Source: MD308 sp051888795 (lineage in GTDB: Bacteria; Bacillota; Clostridia; Lachnospirales; Lachnospiraceae). From it: DNA of 22,086 bases. Both the position numbers and the translations under genes were made by a program. Of the stretch, positions 20,500 through 22,086 are shown piece after piece. Every line of letters starts with the position of its first letter. Within the stretch, counting starts at the first letter, position 1. The stretch is taken from positions 1 to 22,086 of the forward strand of contig JBJFCD010000029.1 of assembly GCA_051888795.1 (NCBI GenBank), given 5' to 3'. A model generated the notes under the pieces. That model did not search any database and was not told the DNA's origin. It saw only the letters and a list, made by a program, of their open reading frames with translations.

Positions 20500-21915
20500 T
20501 CATGCGTGCTCAATATTGGTATATTCGGATATTTCCCTGCTGATCGTGCAAAGGTCATCCACGGATAGTCCATGGATATCCTTATTGCCGGTGATTCTTG
20601 CAAAGGTTCTTAACTCCTCCGCAGAGCATTTGAGATAATTTTCAATTCTCTTGGCTGCAGCATCAATATGTAATCTTTCCCGCAGAGTCTTATCCTGTGT
20701 GGCCATTCCTACCGGACACATTCCGGTACCGCAAATACGGTATTGCTGACAGGCTGCTGCTACCATAGCCGCTGAAGCAATCGCAACGGCATCGGCTCCC
20801 ATGGCAATGGCCTTTGCAAAGTCGGAAGATACCCGAAGTCCGCCGGTGATGACCAGATCAATATCGGAGCCGATGGAGTCTAAATACTTTCTCGCACGGT
20901 AGAGTGCATAGATTGTCGGAACGCTGGTGGAATCTCGGATGATGGCAGGAGATGCTCCCGTTGCACCGCCCCGTCCGTCTATGGTAATGAAATCCGGCTT
21001 AGCATAGACACAGAATTCCAAATCCCGTTCAATGCGTCCTGCGGCAATCTTGATACCGATAGGTCTGCCCTCGCTTCGTGTACGAAGCTCACTTACCAGA
21101 TCCCGCAAATCGTCGGCACTGTTGATTCCCGGAAATTTGGAAGGACTGATGACATCCACACCCAGCGGCTTGTTTCGGATTTCTGCAATTTCAGGTGTAA
21201 CTTTGCTGCCCGGTAAGTGTCCGCCCATTCCCGGCTTTGTTCCTTGCCCGATTTTAATTTCAATGGCATCAGAGGTTTTTAAGTTTTCGTCTGTAACGCT
21301 ATACAGATTTGGTACATATTCAAAGATATATTTATAGGCTGCTTCCTTTTCTTCCGGGAGGATACCGCCCTCACCACTGCACATTGCCGTGCCCGCCGCT
21401 GCACTTCCTTTCGCCATGGCGATTTTTGTTTCTTTGGAGAGTGCTCCGAAAGACATATGGGAAATATAGACCGGCATGTCAAGCTCCATCGGCTTTTTGG
21501 AATGCTTTCCGATTACGGTTTTTAAAGATACATCTTCATGCTCATCCAGTGGCATTGGATTTAATTGTGCCCCCAGCACAAGTATGTCATCCCAGTTTGG
21601 CATTTTCATCTGGGTGCCCATTGCCTCAATCGCTGATTTTCCGGTAACAGCCATCTCATGGATTTCTTTCATGTACCGATAATTGCTATCGGTTTTTCGG
21701 GTTTCCTTCGGATAGTTTAAATCCAGATCCTCTGCGTCTATGGAAGCGGGTTTCTTTTCCGCTTCCGGCAAAACGGCTGTTGTTTTTTGCGGTTCCACGG
21801 CTTCAAAGCGTTCCGGTGGCTGTTTGCAGAGCGGACATTCTGTCAACTCAGAAAATGGCTTCCCCTCTTTTTCTTCATCATATAAATACCCACAGATAGT
21901 ACATTTGTATACCAT
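20500..21915 (-). CDS. rubredoxin-fused glutamate-synthase-like FMN protein
   Basis: The 471-residue protein starts with a rubredoxin-type iron site (YKCTICGYLYDEEKEG ... LTECPLCKQPPERFE). A linker and a glutamate-synthase-like FMN barrel follow (about residues 80-460). The barrel shows GEGGILPEE, IEIKIGQGTKPGMGGHLPG, the FMN- and 2-oxoglutarate-site stretch TIDGRGGATGASPAI, and the 3Fe-4S ligands C-x5-C-x4-C (CQQYRICGTGMCPVG). The glutaminase domain of true GltB is missing. The rubredoxin part may pass electrons to the FMN. Similar free-standing proteins are common in anaerobes and archaea; the reaction is not settled. AAGGAGGTA lies before the ATG. Confidence 0.92.
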   Translation of the reverse strand: MVYKCTICGYLYDEEKEGKPFSELTECPLCKQPPERFEAVEPQKTTAVLPEAEKKPASIDAEDLDLNYPKETRKTDSNYRYMKEIHEMAVTGKSAIEAMGTQMKMPNWDDILVLGAQLNPMPLDEHEDVSLKTVIGKHSKKPMELDMPVYISHMSFGALSKETKIAMAKGSAAAGTAMCSGEGGILPEEKEAAYKYIFEYVPNLYSVTDENLKTSDAIEIKIGQGTKPGMGGHLPGSKVTPEIAEIRNKPLGVDVISPSKFPGINSADDLRDLVSELRTRSEGRPIGIKIAAGRIERDLEFCVYAKPDFITIDGRGGATGASPAIIRDSTSVPTIYALYRARKYLDSIGSDIDLVITGGLRVSSDFAKAIAMGADAVAIASAAMVAAACQQYRICGTGMCPVGMATQDKTLRERLHIDAAAKRIENYLKCSAEELRTFARITGNKDIHGLSVDDLCTISREISEYTNIEHA

Positions 21916-21941
21916 AAAAATACCTCCTTCTATGGTATATA

Positions 21942-21970
21942 ATTATAAATTCTTTTTCGATTGATGTCGA
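21942..21970 (-). promoter_or_regulatory. promoter of the rubredoxin/glutamate-synthase-like gene
   Basis: On the minus strand TCGACA (21965-21970) and a perfect TATAAT (21942-21947) are 17 bp apart. They lie 27 bases before the start codon. Confidence 0.6.
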
Positions 21971-22086
21971 GAGTATCCGCAGATTTTGTCAAATTCTAGA
22001 TTCCATTTCGGATTTGCGTTCCTAAGAATGAGTTTTGCTATTTGAATCAGAACGTTTAAAAAGCGTCGGCACTTAATGAGCAATTT
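21943..22086 (-). CDS. possible C-terminal end of a minus-strand gene (partial)
   Basis: The minus-strand frame that begins at the window edge stays open for 47 codons to a TAA at 21943-21945. The translated tail (LILRNANPKWNLEFDKICGY) has a protein-like composition, so the end of an upstream gene is possible. It would stop 27 bases before the next start and would run over that gene's promoter. No family was recognised, and a chance open frame of this length cannot be excluded. Confidence 0.3.
   Translation of the reverse strand, partial: KLLIKCRRFLNVLIQIAKLILRNANPKWNLEFDKICGYSRHQSKKNL

Noticed and set aside
21032..21682. Plus-strand frames opposite the glutamate-synthase-like gene
   Set aside because: Antisense shadows of a conserved FMN-barrel gene, with serine/proline-rich translations.

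Overview
The window looks like a chromosomal segment of a low-to-mid GC Gram-positive anaerobe. The best guess is Clostridia, probably Lachnospiraceae. Reasons: strong AGGAGG-type ribosome sites almost everywhere, TTGACA/TATAAT promoters, a LytTR-DUF3021 pair, a rubredoxin-fused glutamate-synthase-like protein, a small two-helix membrane protein family often seen in that group, and many small XRE regulators. No rRNA, tRNA, CRISPR array, transposase or phage structural gene was seen. The assignment comes from recognising families by eye, not from any search.

Layout. 1-193: C-terminal end of an unrecognised gene. 217-991: hicAB toxin-antitoxin module with its promoter, a candidate operator and a terminator. 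1125-1799: unrecognised protein. 2028-4138: acyltransferase-3 membrane protein, LytTR regulator and DUF3021 membrane protein, all on the same strand. 4240-5352: membrane-bound GGDEF diguanylate cyclase. 5389-6042: HAD phosphatase with terminator. 6145-7330: HigB/HigA-like module (RelE-type toxin first, XRE antitoxin second) converging on an XRE regulator. 7543-8160: XRE protein with an unrecognised C-terminal domain. 8323-13312: putative envelope-stress set made of a zinc-ribbon coiled-coil protein, a small protein of four 11-residue repeats, a two-helix membrane protein, cardiolipin synthase, an OmpR-type two-component system and a second two-helix paralogue. 13449-15083: TPR-GGDEF protein behind a promoter and a terminator-like leader. 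15080-16208: an XRE regulator, paralogous to the one at 6939-7277, divergent from a second HigB/HigA-like module. 16308-17797: TetR regulator and metallo-beta-lactamase-fold hydrolase, each preceded by the same type of palindrome. 17892-20107: amino-acid permease and metallophosphoesterase. 20175-20371: gene-free, highly folded element. 20500-21915 (minus): rubredoxin/glutamate-synthase-like FMN protein.

How the parts relate. Three toxin-antitoxin modules, two c-di-GMP synthases and four separate regulator systems (LytTR, OmpR-type two-component, TetR, XRE) sit within 22 kb, so this is a regulator-rich accessory-like stretch. The most notable non-coding signals are four. First, a 56-bp promoter/operator segment with the palindrome ATAACC-N3-GGTTAT occurs in front of both HigB/HigA-like modules with identical internal spacing. 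Second, the ~197-bp palindromic element at 20175-20371 may be a small RNA, a MITE-like repeat or a bidirectional terminator. Third, a terminator-like leader lies in front of the TPR-GGDEF gene. Fourth, matching TetR-type palindromes flank the tetR gene. Among proteins, the synuclein/LEA-like 11-mer repeat protein encoded near cardiolipin synthase is the most interesting.
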